Positions 11,234 to 22,628 of a stretch of 64,000 nucleotides of DNA are shown here, one piece after another (position 1 is the stretch's first letter; every line of letters begins with the position of its first letter). The translations under genes and the position numbers were made by a program. The stretch lies in assembly GCA_022495995.1 (NCBI GenBank), contig JAFEMH010003615.1, positions 109,501-173,500 of the forward strand, in the 5' to 3' direction. Origin of the DNA: Adenophora triphylla var. japonica (Eukaryota > Streptophyta > Magnoliopsida > Asterales > Campanulaceae). Below the pieces are notes generated by a model. The model made no database searches. It worked only from the letters and a program-made list of their open reading frames with translations, and was not told where the DNA came from.

Positions 11234-13676
11234 TGCCTCCTAGGCTCTATCCGACCAAGAGGGCTTCTCAACATGCCAACTTAGCTACTCGAAGAAAGGG
11301 GTTCAAAGGAATCAACGGCGTTTCTTCCTAAGCACCAAGAGGAGATTTCTACCCACAGCTCAATGAGCATACTTCGGATGTTCGGAAGAAGGAAGAGGTA
11401 AGAAACCTAGGTTTTTTTTTTTTGAAAATTTCTTTCAATTTGGGCGAAATTGATTTGAACTGATTTTTTTTTAGACTGTGCTATTGACATGAACTGGCAT
11501 GTGAACATAGATTGACCTAGGAACTGTGATACTAGAATGCATGCTCTTAGATGATAGGTTTTGACCTATTTTTCATTTGAGACGATTTCAAGAAATAGCA
11601 CGAAATATTAATATTTGTGCCATGTTTTCTTGCAGGGATTGCGCACCCGTGGCTCCCCTGAGGTGATTGGCAGGCTATGGGATAGCTTGCCGGGTAGCCG
11701 AGGAGCGGAGTGGACTCGCCTAAGGGCCTGATTTACGGCCGGGCTAGGGCAATTTTTGAGATGGCGAAGGCCATCTGGGGCACTCGCAGGAGCGTGTGGA
11801 TCTAGTGAGGGCGTTCAGAGAGTTCTCGTGGGAGACCACTCACTCATTTCACTTCTCTTGGGGTGAGACGACAACTCCACTTTGGACTTTGCGGTCATCA
11901 CAGATGCCTTTTACGGATGAGCCGCTCTACATGAGGAGCCCGTACAGAGTTGAGCCCCACTTATTGCGATGATGATTTTATGGGCTTACTTGGTTTCGTT
12001 CCCCGGATCAAGAAGGGGAATGGATATGAGTTGGGGGTGCTACACGCCCGATTCAGGCGTGAGCAGTGGACTACACCGTGATAGATGATCCCATTGAGAG
12101 CCGGCCGAGAGCCGAGAGATTGGCTAGAGCTTTTGTATGGGTGGGCTTTTCCGACATGCTGTTCATCAACAAGCGCATCTACCGCTTTGATTTCACCGTT
12201 GGAGCTACCGAGAGCCCGGGATACCGCTTCTGGAATCCGTCCCTGGGGAGGCACTTTACCGAGATGTATTTGGCCCTAGATGACGTCGCCGAGGGAAGGC
12301 GAAGTACTTCACCGCTTTCATCCGGCTTTCGAGGTATTCTCTCACCTTGATCTCTTTTCTTTTGCGCATTTCATTATATCCCTTGTTTTCCCTGTTTTGA
12401 ATTCTTCTTCTCCTTTTCGTGCTTGGGCCTTTGAGTACTTTAGGCCGCATGAGTGGCGATCAAAGATGAGTTTCCTGCCACCACTTTTTCCCGCTCTTCG
12501 TCGGGGGACGAAGGATGCCAGAAATGCACTGTGACGCCGGAGGGCTCGAGGTGCGGGATTACCGCTTCTATCATGATACGTTGACGTGCCCGAGAGGGGT
12601 TCCACAGAGGATGAGCTTGTTCCCCCGGACTCGGCCGTTATGGCGCTTTGATTTAGATCACGCCGCGCACTTCACAGAGTGTCGCAAGCTAATGCGGGCT
12701 TGTCCTGAGACGCCTTGTACTTGGGAGAGAGGGTGTATAGACAAAGATGGGCCGAATAAGCACGCTCGGATCCCCGATGATCCCCGCCTAGGATGTGGGC
12801 CGCCGCCGGTTAGCGAATGTAGATGCTTTGATTGTAGGCATGGCGGCACATCTTTACACACGGGAGGGGACTATACTATGTACGTGGCCATGCATCTTCG
12901 CCTCCGCGCACTGCACTGTGGTCAAGGTTATGGCGCCATAGCGTGGGGCCTTCGACCGGCTATGTTGCTAGACCTCCTTTGCCCCCGACTTTCATTGATT
13001 ATCGTGGTGGCGGTCGCATGAGGCGAGCTCACATTGATATGTCCTGCACTCATCCTCATCCGTGCTCCCGCGAGGTTCTAGATCTGTAAGTATTGCTCCT
13101 TACGCCTCTTTGGATTGCTTGCATCTCTCTCTGTTATCAAGAACCGTATTCGACACTTATTATGTCATGCTTGTAACAGTGTCATCAAAGCTTACGGGCA
13201 CTTGACCAGTGGCATATACCGGCGCCGCGGGCATGATTGGCAAGCTCCGTAAAGGCATGAGTTTCTGGAAGAATCGCGTCTGGCCACATGGTTCGATTGA
13301 TATCTCTCCACCCGGCCAACCGAGAAGGAAGAAGAGCCGCCCGATGACGTGGGCACCGCCGGGAGCACTAGAGGACCGACGCCTCGAACAAAGATCGCAA
13401 ATGTGCCTCTTTACGCACTCCATTGAGATTGATGATGATGATGAGGATGAGGATGAGGATGAGGACGGAGCCGAGACGGCCACTGACTATGAGCTTGACT
13501 CCACCGTTATCACCGAGCTCGACGACTATTACCGCACGGAGACCATAGCCTACGAGGCACCTTCTGACGATCCCGACGATGAGCCGAGGAGGCCGAGGAT
13601 GACGACGAGGATGGAGACGAGGAGGGTGATGAAGAGGGTGATGGAGAGGATTCAGAGTAGCCCCCTTTCCCCTTAG
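11234..13676 (+). pseudogene. Antisense ORF with plant mobile domain (PMD/aminotransferase-like), intron-containing, broken
   Basis: The strand is opposite to the element. A start at 11234 (MPPRLYPTKRAS) is followed by a frame break, then GGAAGAG|GTAAGA (donor at 11398) and a TTCTTGCAG acceptor ending 11634. Exon 2 opens GLRTRGSPEVIGRLWDSL. Further on, different frames hold HSFHFSWGET and LDFAVITDAF, resembling the PMD block that precedes an ITGL motif. RAERLARAFVWVGFSDMLF lies at 12066-12350. The region 12515-13021 is Cys/His-rich, and 13209-13676 ends in an Asp/Glu-rich tail (residues about 75-95 of that frame). PMD proteins are known both as host genes and as Tat-lineage extra ORFs. At least four frame breaks are present, some possibly consensus errors. 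Confidence 0.6.
11398..11634 (+). other. Putative intron of the antisense PMD ORF
   Basis: A GTAAGA donor and a pyrimidine-rich TTCTTGCAG acceptor bound 237 bp of AT-rich sequence (poly-T runs at 11412 and 11467). Open frame with PMD-like sequence begins right after the acceptor. Confidence 0.5.
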
Positions 13677-16600
13677 ACATTTATGACCTTTTGGCTATTG
13701 TACCCCCTTTGGGGAAAACACATGTTATTATTTTTTGCTATGCACATCTTTTGGATTTGGCCTATTTCATTTTGTACGTACATTGTTAGCCTTTTGTTGC
13801 ACGCACTTATGAAATGACAATGGTATGGTATTTGGCTTGAATATGAATGATTTGAATGGATTTTTGGCTTGAATATGAATGCAATGGGTGTACATGGGGT
13901 AAATGAACCCTCCCTTATGCATCTGAGAAGTGAATGGATGGTATTTGCAGCTTTTGACAAGTCGGGGAGTGCCCTGGGGAAAGCAGGAAGTGCGATGTCT
14001 CGATGTCTCGATGTGGCTAGTTATGTCGCACGACATAAGTAGCCAACCGCGCTTTGTCGCGTGACATAAGTAGCCAAGACTGCACTTCTCTTACCTTTTG
14101 GCCTTGGACTGGAATTGCTGACACAGGTTGGAATTGGGTGACCAAATAGGTCACAAACCTGGTCTCCTTAGGACAATGGCAAAGAGATATTGGTCCCTTA
14201 AGGATGGAAACGGGGTGACCTAGGAGGTCAGACAACCAATCCTTCATAGGAATGTTCCAAATCAAAAAGGGGTGACCAATATGGTCATAAAATTGGAATT
14301 TTATGAAAAGCTTACGCACCATTGGAGAGTGGAGGAAGAAAGAGGTGACCAAAGTGGTCGGATGGCTGAACCTTTATGAAAGGCTACCTACGTATCCCGG
14401 AGGAATCAAGCCAGGTCGTAGTTCGAGCTTCATCTAGACAGTTAGGAACGATGTCTAGGATTTTCGACGTTTTGACAATTAGGAAACTGTCGCCTAGAGT
14501 TACCTCGTTATAACGGAAGTAACGAAGGCGCTTTTGGGAGAAAACGTTATCATTAGCAATTGGCACGTTACTTGAGCCTGGGGGTGATTTTTTTTCTTGG
14601 AAACAATGGTAGAGACTGGGTCTGGATGTACATATGGAATGTGTTTAAGACGGGTTTCAAGCAGGTGGGGTTGTATCCCTTGGGTGCGGACTGAACTGCT
14701 GTTGTTGTAGAGATGTTGTCAACGTGGACTAGAATTCCTTTCTTGGGCAGAGACCGGGTTTAAACCTCGGGTCTGATTAAGGTCCTTTTCTTAAACTCGG
14801 CGCTTGAAGCCGATGCCGATGTGCTTTTATAACCAAAGCAGATGTTGAAGTGACCAAACCTCTCTTCTAGGGATGGATGTGACTTATCGGAGCCCCAGTC
14901 TGAGGAAAAACTTTCTGCAAAGCCCCATGTCTTACTAAAGCAAGGAAAGATCCTTTCATTTGGCAAAGCCCCGGTTGAATGAACTGAGTAGGCGAAGTGA
15001 CTTGGCGAAGCCCCGCCCTGTGACTCTAACAAAATCCCAATCTGAATGGTATTGCGAACGTGATTATGAAATTGATCTTGGCCAAGACTGAATCCACCTA
15101 GGGACCTAGTGAAGAACTCGATGCGAACCCCAAAAATGGCTAAAGAAGCCCCAAGTTTAAAGGAATGGCTTAGTAAAGTCCCAGACTTGAAGAGTTTCGA
15201 GGCAGTCCTAATGCGAATTGTAGCAGAAGAGGGAAAACCTATCCTTTTTCTTTTTTTTTATTTCTATTTTTTTTAGTCAACCAAATAACCTTAAGGAGAC
15301 GCAGACAAAGAGAAGAATTTTAGGAAGATATGTACATGCAGGGCATATTTTTCAAAAGGTGGGAATAATCCCGATTTTGTATTATTTTGATGGCCTTATT
15401 CGATGTAGGCACAAAAACTCGCTTTTAGGTTTGACTCTTTTGAGAGAGCATAAGCGTAGAAAGGTTGGTAAAAGTGTATGGAAGCCCTCACGATAGAAAA
15501 TTAGTGTTTAGCTCTATCTTTCCTAAAATGTAGAAAAAGAAGACTTGTCAAGACATCTGAAAACTTGCTTTATTTACAATGATCACAAGATTGCTTAAAA
15601 CCCTTTATTGATGTTCGGGTTATTCAACCGCTAATTTCGATATGAACAAACATTCTTATTAATCATGAGGAGAAAGTCAACCAATGTCGCGGATCAAGGT
15701 TGGCTGGGTGTGAAAGAAAGGTTTGTGTACAGGGAGGTCATTGATGAGACCGGGTTTTCTGGGATTTGACTGTGTCCATGGGAGAAGTCATTTGATGAGA
15801 CCGGGTTTTCGGTAATTTGGATATGCTTATGACCGGACCATAGCTGGTTGCCTACGTTCCCCTCGTTGTGAGGAGCTCAGGTCGCCGTAGTTCGGCCTTG
15901 GCCGGACTGTTTTGGGAAATGGGATTTGTGGTTCCTTTAATGGAAAGGTTTGGATGAGAAGATTGGATGATGAGGCGTGGGCCTCGGGATGATTCCTTGA
16001 CCAAGTCATTCTTGGACGGCTGCTTCAATAGCTTTCTGATTCTCGTCTTTCATTGGGGGAGAAAGGACTTGCATATGCCTAAAGGCTTATGAAATGCTTC
16101 GCTTGCTTCAACCGCCCCATTGTTGTCGACAACTTTCATTTTTTGAGCTTTGGTCTTGCCTCGTCCGTCAAGCTTTTGATTGGTAACGCCGGGTCCTTGG
16201 CCTTATTTTTCTTTTTATTTTTTATGTGCAACCCCGTTTTTTGCCTAGACCGCCCTTTTTTGGGATTTTCACTTAGCCGGGCATTACTCTTTTTGCACTA
16301 AGATTTTTTTTCTTTTTTTTTATGTGCAACCCTCGTTTTTGCCTAGACTCCGCCTCTTTTTGGGATTTTCGGCCTAGCCGGGTATTACTCTTTTTGCACT
16401 ACACACTTTTTTTCTTTTTCTTCTTTTTTTTTATTTTCTAGAGCACCCGAGACCAAGGCGAGCCCTCGCTTGAACATTCTTGATACCCTTGAAGTCTAAG
16501 CCAAGCCCCTAGGTTGTTGTCGACACGGGGTCAATCTTTCGAAGCCGAGTGGCCTTTTTGTCGTTCCTTGATGTTGTCGCCGTCGTTGACTTGGTCAAGA

Positions 16601-16960
16601 TGAAGGTGGACATGGTTTGGGAAAGTGTATGGCTTTGATGAAGGCCTTTTGTGGGGTAAGGAAAGTGTATGGCTTGATGGCATTAGTTGACTTTCTCACA
16701 CCGATTAATCGAATGTTAATTATTTCGAGAGATTATTTGTTGAGCAATGCAAGTGATCATATAAAATAAAACCATTTCATTAAATGTAATGTAGGTGTGC
16801 AAATAATGTCTTAAGTCTAGCAAGAAAAGAAGAAGACTCTTTTATAGAAAATTGAAGATTCAATACAATGTCCGTAGAGGACTTAATTGAAAGGAAAAAA
16901 TACTAGGACCTACGAAGGTTGACTGAGAGACTATTTTTATTTTTCTCTTTTTTTTTTTTT
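13677..16960. other. Long non-coding region of the inner element where pol would be expected
   Basis: No protease, RT, RNase H or integrase motif was found on either strand. Content includes poly-T/pyrimidine runs (15250, 16300-16440), repeated AAGCCCC words (14880-15180), a pair of GAGACCGGGTTTTC repeats (15747, 15801) and a copy of the CTACCTACGTATCCCGGAGG block (14345-14460). Two palindromes lie at 14021-14070. Confidence 0.6.
14021..14038. repeat. Palindrome TTATGTCGCACGACATAA with extended arms
   Basis: The exact 18-mer is flanked by TGGCTAG on the left and GTAGCCA on the right, giving 32 bp of near-perfect inverted symmetry (14014-14045). A decayed copy (TTTGTCGCGTGACATAA) follows at 14053-14069. 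Confidence 0.92.
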
Positions 16961-18203
16961 TTAAGGATAGGTAAACCCTAGTCTAGTTACTCTTCGCGGG
17001 TTGGACTGCCAGGGAGCTTGAGCTTTCCTTCGTAGATCGCCCACCGAATTTCTTTTCTTCACTCCACACACTTGTCTCGTCACATGACCATAATGCTTGT
17101 GGTACTCACGTAACTTGGCCCCGTCAACTCTACTTGGGTTTCTTGGCTTATGATTCTCGAGAGGTGTGAGAAGGCTTCGTTTCACCAAATCGTTGAAAAC
17201 TTTGCTCATGGGCATCCCAAAATCATCAGCCGACGTTTCGACCTTGCACTTCTTGAATTGACCTCTTGTCATAACTTTCTGTCTTTGGCCCATGGAGGTT
17301 CTCAAGCTTCCCATCTTCTATCAATTTCTGGATCTCATGCCTCAAATGGGTGCAATCATCAGTGTTGTGCCCATGGTGTTGATGGAAAAGGCAATGCTTG
17401 GTCTCGTCCATTCTGATACTGGGGTTCCTGGGCTTCCAATTCTCCAGTGACTTTATCAGTTTTTCTTTCACTAGCTCTTCCAGAATCTTGCTTAAAGGCA
17501 TCTCTGTATTGTTAAAGTGAAAGGAGCGAGGTTTTCTGGGACCTTGTTATTCTCAAGACTCAGATTCCCATTGTCCAATTGGTTCCACTGTTGGATTTGG
17601 TCAAGGAAGCCGTGACATTCTTTCCTTTGTGAGGTACCGGTGCCGAGCCGATACGGTTGTTGCTTGGTATTGGGTTATGCTCGGTGGAGTCATTTCCTTG
17701 CCTCGGTCCGACATCTTGGGTCAAGGGAGTATTGATACTCATCATGAGGTCAAGCTTCTCTTGCATCCGTTTCACTTGCTCCATCAACATTGCCACATAG
17801 GGGTCAACGGGGGACTCTTGGGCTACCGGAATCGGCAACGAGGACTTGTAGTAGCGAACCGACGGCTGAATTCATTAAGTCCGGTAGGTAACAATGAAAA
17901 CTCGGTTCATCCTTCGGCAACTCATGATCACATTCAGGCGGGTATAGGGGCTTGAACATAGCCACATATCTCAAACTCGATTATGTGAGGTTGGAGCATA
18001 AACCGGCAGTGTATTGGCCGAGACCGAGGGATAAGTGGGGTAAAATCCAATCCGTTACGAGAAGCCGAGGGCAATGGGGCCCCGATGAGCCGGGATGTTG
18101 GAAAGGACCGAGGAGAAGTGGTCCTTGGCAAGGGATCATATGTGGATGGAGGAAGGTATTGGTTATAGGCCGGGGAACTGAGATGGCTACTTCGGAGTCT
18201 CAT
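16961..18203 (-). pseudogene. Gag remnants of the inner element, with two Cys/His modules
   Basis: Four minus-strand frames lie in gag order. 17934-18203 is Pro/Ser-rich. 17560-17838 has VDPYVAMLMEQVKRMQEKL, a short coiled-coil-like helix. 17226-17501 contains NWKPRNPSIRMDETKHC followed by FHQHHGHNTDDC, the knuckle-like motif of Tat gag. 16961-17314 repeats the pattern in weaker form (HKPRNPS..., YHKHYGHVTRQVC), suggesting an internal duplication. Frames are interrupted by stops. It would encode the RNA-packaging protein if intact. Confidence 0.65.
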
Positions 18204-18589
18204 CTTCGACCACTACCGTGAGAACCGTTGGACTCAATTGTTACTTGGACTCCATTGCGGTGAAGAGCACCGATAAGCAATGACAAACTGTTCTTCATGA
18301 ACCTTCTCCGGGCATTTTCCAAAGCCAGACTAACTCTTCCTTCCTAATCATCTCGATTTCCTATACCCTCACCGTTTTCCGTCAAATCTCGCCATTCGAC
18401 TCTCCGAGCCGATGAACCGCTAATCAAAAGCCGCTGACCCAGTACTCTCGCTCACTTCTTTTTCGCTGCGGGAAAGGGATAGGCAAGGTTTAGACTCGGG
18501 GATATGTGTTTAGGCTGAAGGCTCAAGTAACATGCCCTTATCGCTTTAACTTTTGCTCGAAACGCATTTTCTCCTAATCCTAATTGATC

Positions 18590-18862
18590 GGAAAAGATGA
18601 GACCTTGAAAGGTCAAGATTGGAAGTAGAGATCGGACCGAAGGGGGTCACGATTAAGGATTTGACCATGAAAGGTCGGGATAGGAAATCGAAAATCGGAC
18701 CGAGGAGGTCTCGATTAGAGATTGACCATGAAAGGTCGGGATAAAGAAAACCAAAAATCGGACCGAAGAGGTCTCGATTAGGGATTTGACCATGAAAGGT
18801 CGGGATGAGGAAAACGGAGATCGGACCGAAAAGGTCTCGATTAGGGATTTCAGAGATAGGAA
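18590..18862. repeat. About 62-bp tandem repeats in the leader
   Basis: GACCATGAAAGGTCGGGAT recurs at 18663, 18724 and 18788 (spacing 61 and 64), with degenerate copies on either side. Each unit also carries AATCGGACCGA and GTCTCGATTAG. GACC...GGTC gives each a small inverted repeat. Confidence 0.85.
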
Positions 18863-19189
18863 CATGCAATTATGATTACACTAATTGTTCAAGTTTACTT
18901 AAAACAATGTCTTTTATTTATTTCTATTTGGCTGGAAAAGGGGGGGTTTGCCCTTCTTTTTCGCAACTACTCTAGATCCTGGATCAGTGGGTTCCGTCAC
19001 TACGTCTATAAGCCCCTCGTATTCCACCTGTATTTCGACCTCCCAGTGGTGGACAGCCCGGCGAGGTCCTATAGGGCACGCGGATCCCACCGACCGAGAG
19101 TAAAGAACGCTCCTATGGGGTCTAGCGGGTCATAGGACCTTTCAACGCACGAGCGATGCGGATTATGGTCAAGGCAATACCGGAAAGTC

Positions 19190-19570
19190 TCGCTTTCTCG
19201 CCTTGATGGATCTTTGACAGAGTTTCGCTTGAGCGAATGACGGTTTTTGACTTTCGGTAATGTCCGAGAATATAATAGGCATGGGCCGGGCGGCAAAAGC
19301 CGGATGACACAAATGTCACATTGAACTTCGTTGCATACGCAGTGCGCGAGTCAGAATCGAAGTCAATGCCGGTCAAGATCTTGCCAATTTTTCCTTGTCG
19401 GAATTTTGGCAGAGCTTCGCTTGAGCGAAAGATCTTTTATTTTGGCAAAGACTTGGTCTTGACTTTTACGCATTCCGTGCGGGTCAAGGTCAATAGTCAA
19501 TGTCGGAGTCAAGATCCCACCGATTTTTCCTTGTCGGAATTTCGGCAGAATTTCGCTTGAGCGAAAATCT
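19190..19570. repeat. Leader repeats with palindrome TTCGCTTGAGCGAA
   Basis: The 14-mer is at 19224-19237, 19416-19429 and 19552-19565, each after a GGCAGA/GACAGA word; the last two also follow TTTTTCCTTGTCGGAATTT. Spacing is irregular (192 and 136 bp). They lie between the primer site and gag. Confidence 0.85.
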
Positions 19571-20455
19571 TGGTTTTCGTTATGAGCTAAGGCTTGACCT
19601 TTACGAGGGTATGCAACTGGGCTATATGACACGGACTAGACCAAAAACCAACCAAAAGTCACGGATTTTTGAAACGTGTGACACGGACTGTGCATTGGTC
19701 GACACTGGCTGCCATGGGGAGGTTGGGATGATTCCGTGCGCGCCCGGAGCATCGTAAGGCCTGTCCGTGATCGCACTGGAACCACCCTCGGGTTTGAGGG
19801 ACGTGCGTGCAAAAGTGTACAGGATATATCAGGTGCGCGTAGTGTGCGGTCTCCTAAAAATGTTCCTTTTTGAGTTAAAACAGAGATTTTCATAAATGTG
19901 TTTTAAAGGAATGATTTTCGGGATCTGGGGAAAATGCAACACATAAGCACGTAAATTTTCTTTCGGGAGCCCTGGCCAGCCATGGAGCCGAATAGCCCCA
20001 AGCCGCTAGGACTGCCAGATTAACCATGATTTTTCCTGGTGGAATTGCCACTGAGGTCGTATGGTCAGAATCCTATGAGGATTAGCCGTACGACTGCATG
20101 GATCAATTTTCCAGGTTCCACTCCTTTTGCTTTTTTTTTTTTTCTCGGGTTGTTTCCCGTTCAAAGTATGCACAGATTCCAAGATGCAAATGATGCAATG
20201 CAAGGTAAAGAAAGCAAGCACGATTAATGAAATCGGCGATGGGAGTCTAACCCGCTCAAAGGGAAAAGCTTTTCTGTATTTTTTTTTTTTTTTAAAGTTT
20301 TTTTTTTCAAAAAAGGGATACTGGTACGTGGGATTGTTAAACCACCTTGTTATCCCAAGCCCCGGGTTAGGGAGCGATACAGGAAGGGTAAGTGGGGTCC
20401 ACCTATATACCAAGTATCGACTTTTGTTTTGAAAATAAAGCTTTTCTCCTTTGGG
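19571..20455. other. 5' leader of the inner element, no gene seen
   Basis: It holds low-complexity T/A runs (20130-20150, 20280-20310) and no coding signal. The minus-strand frame at 20006-20497 is Lys/Ser-rich low-complexity sequence that runs through the primer site, so it is not taken as a gene. Confidence 0.5.
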
Positions 20456-20457
20456 AT

Positions 20458-20477
20458 GATCCCCAGCAGAGTCGCCA
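20458..20477 (-). promoter_or_regulatory. Primer-binding site, tRNA-Arg type
   Basis: The minus strand reads TGGCGACTCTGCTGGGGATC, three bases inside the 5' LTR. It is complementary to the 3' end of a plant tRNA-Arg, the primer type described for Ogre-like Tat elements. It fixes the element's orientation. Confidence 0.85.
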
Positions 20478-21599
20478 AACTGTGAATGTGTGCCCAAAAT
20501 TCTTGTTTATTGGAATTCACGCGAGTTTGAAGACATCCGAGTTATTTGAAAAACGGAGTCGCCACGCCATTTTGATTACCTCAAAACTTTGAAAAAAAGG
20601 TTTTATGGGTTCGGAGGTTAAGTTACCCCTTGGGAAGAACGTTTGGCGTTCACCCAAAGTGCCTTGCCGGAGCAAGTCTCCCTAGATTTCATTAATCGTG
20701 TTTGCTTGCGTGCTTTCTTTGTGTGCATGTGTTTGAAAATAAAAGGGGGGAATGTCCCAAGTTGTCTTCCGGACGTACAAACCATTTGTTGGTTGTCGCT
20801 CGGAATTCCTTGGAATTTATGTATTTGGGATTATGATCCCGTCCTCATCTTATGACTTATGATCATCGCATTTTAAACCTCGGGACCCTCGGGACTTGCG
20901 TGATCGAGAGAATGACTCTCTTTTGGGTCAAAGATGAGGTTCTTTAGGAAGGAATATCCTTAGCCCATCAATCCTACGCTTTAAGACGGTCGAGCTCGTA
21001 TAGAGGCTTCATACTCATTCTTAAGCGATAATCGGAGATATAGGGTTCAAGGTTATCCTTTTCCTAAAGAAATCATGAACCTTTGATGGAAGGAACGATG
21101 CAAAGATGAGAACTTTTACACCGGTCCGTTCCAAGGTTGCTAATGGGGACATGGGGGAAATGCATGTAAAAATGATACTTTAGTGAAAAGATGGCATTTT
21201 AGAATGTAAAGCATGTCTTTTGGTTGCAAGGGATGCTTTTTGTGCAAAGAAAAGATTTTTATGCAAAGAATGCATTTTTATGTTGGAAAATAGCATTTAA
21301 TGCACCAATGATGCATGAAAATGGCAAAGAATGATTTTTTAATGCAAAGTATGCATTTTGAGTATGAAAATGAGTTTTTAAATACAAAAAATGCATCTTT
21401 AATGTGAAAAGGGGTTTTTTGAGTGCAAAGGATGCACCATTAAAGCAAAGATGTCATTTTGGTGAAAAAGATATCCTTTTAATGCAAATGATGCTGCTCT
21501 GTATGCAAAATGTTTTAGTTTAAATGCAGATTGGTGCATTAGAAAAGGAAAACATCAGATTGCAGCTGAAAAGATAAGGGGTCTGCATACTGGCTATGT

Positions 21600-21636
21600 A
21601 TGTCGCGCGACATAGGCTGCCTATGTCGCGTGACAT
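21600..21636. repeat. Paired ATGTCG palindromes in the 5' LTR
   Basis: ATGTCGCGCGACAT (21600-21613) and ATGTCGCGTGACAT (21623-21636), matching the pair in the 3' LTR, with TGGCT before and AAGCC after. Confidence 0.9.
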
Positions 21637-22256
21637 AATAAGCCATTTTGCAGGAGCCTAAACAACTGAGATTTGCAGAGGTAACAAGGCACCAAAGTGG
21701 TCAAGTTACTTCACAAACAAATCTCAGAGAGCATGTTTATTGATAATGAACACTTCAAGAGGGTGTGGATACGAGGGATCCACACTCATCTTGAGTGTTC
21801 ATGCAAAACCAAGTCAAAACGGAGATTTTATATGAAATGTAATAAAATAAAATGTGGATCTGGGTAATATGAAGCTAAAGCATGCAACTTTAATCAGAAT
21901 ACTACATTATCAATGCATGTAACACATAGATTTCATATGCAAAGGAAAATAGAGAGTGGAAAAGGGGTAGAAACTCGTTACCCTTGAAGATCCACAACTC
22001 CTATATCAAGTTAGATATAGGAGCCTTCTAGCGTCCTCCTCCGGAGACTGAGTTCAGGCCTTGGATCCTTGAGAACCTCGAGTTCTTGATGTATAGGAAG
22101 TGTGTGTGTGTGTGTGGGAAGTGTGTGTGTGATTAGTTTGGGAGGATTGAGGTGATTTGGGGGGTATGTGAGGAGAGAGGAGGCTTCTGGAGCGTATTCC
22201 CTATAGAGGGGGACTGAGGGGTGGAAGAGGTGTGTGAAAATGAGAGGTGAAGGCCT

Positions 22257-22266
22257 CTATTTATAG
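22257..22266 (-). promoter_or_regulatory. TATA box of the inner element's 5' LTR
   Basis: The minus strand reads CTATAAATAG, followed by AGGCC. It lies next to a palindrome at 22285-22302, which would sit just upstream of the core promoter in transcript orientation. Confidence 0.65.
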
Positions 22267-22284
22267 GCTGCCTGCATGGGCTTG

Positions 22285-22302
22285 TTATGTCGCACGACAT
22301 AA
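22285..22302. repeat. Palindrome TTATGTCGCACGACATAA near the TATA box
   Basis: The exact 18-mer is flanked by GGCTTG and TAAGCC. Its centre is about 30 bp upstream of the TATA box when read in element direction, a plausible position for a promoter-binding site. Confidence 0.9.
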
Positions 22303-22369
22303 TAAGCCATGACTGTATTCCTTCTGGAAACATGCAAGGTGGCAAGGTTCTAGAACTTTTCCTGGCTGG

Positions 22370-22387
22370 TTATGTCGCACGACATAA
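22370..22387. repeat. Palindrome TTATGTCGCACGACATAA
   Basis: Second exact 18-mer in the 5' LTR, with TGGCTGG before and GTAGCCA after, matching 8853-8870. Confidence 0.9.
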
Positions 22388-22623
22388 GTAGCCACTTCTG
22401 GATTCTTCTAGAAACATGCAAGGTGGCAGCCTTCTAGAAGGGTTTTGGGATTTAAGAAAAACGTGTTTCTTAATCACCAAGCATTCCCTTCAGCCCTTAA
22501 AAGGCTTGGAACAGTTCCGGAATTGTTCCGGAACTTTAGGAAAATCCGGGGAATTACCGGAAAAATTACCGGAATTGCCGGGAAAATTAACCGGAAGGCA
22601 TGAGCCAGATTTGGGTACTTACA

Positions 22624-22628
22624 CCGTG
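22624..22628. repeat. Target-site duplication CCGTG, right copy
   Basis: Identical to 6953-6957. Tat-1 gag sequence resumes immediately to its right. Confidence 0.95.

Larger units (their letters stand above)
6958..22623 (-). mobile_element. Inner LTR retrotransposon (15.67 kb, Tat/Ogre-like, no visible pol) inserted in Tat-1 gag
   Basis: Near-identical 2146- and 2143-bp direct repeats bound the element and it has a CCGTG target duplication. The primer site beside the right LTR reads on the minus strand, as do the LTR TATA boxes, so the right LTR is the 5' one. In element order it holds leader repeats, gag remnants (18203-16961), about 3.3 kb of non-coding DNA, an antisense plant-mobile-domain pseudogene and a 50-bp array beside the 3' LTR. 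No protease, RT, RNase H or integrase motif was seen, so it looks like a large non-autonomous derivative dependent on a related element. Confidence 0.93.
20481..22623 (-). repeat. 5' LTR of the inner element
   Basis: It matches the LTR at 6958-9103, starting TGTGAATGTG and ending GGGTACTTACA on the plus strand. The sequence keeps CTG/CAG/CCGG words where the other copy has shifted bases, so it may be the more accurate copy. The CCGTG target duplication follows. Confidence 0.97.

Noticed and set aside
13209..13676. Independent acidic-protein gene
   Set aside because: More likely the tail of the broken antisense PMD ORF, with which it is collinear.
20006..20497. 163-codon minus-strand frame crossing the primer-binding site
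   Set aside because: It overlaps the LTR edge and consists mostly of low-complexity Lys/Phe runs; a retroelement leader is non-coding.
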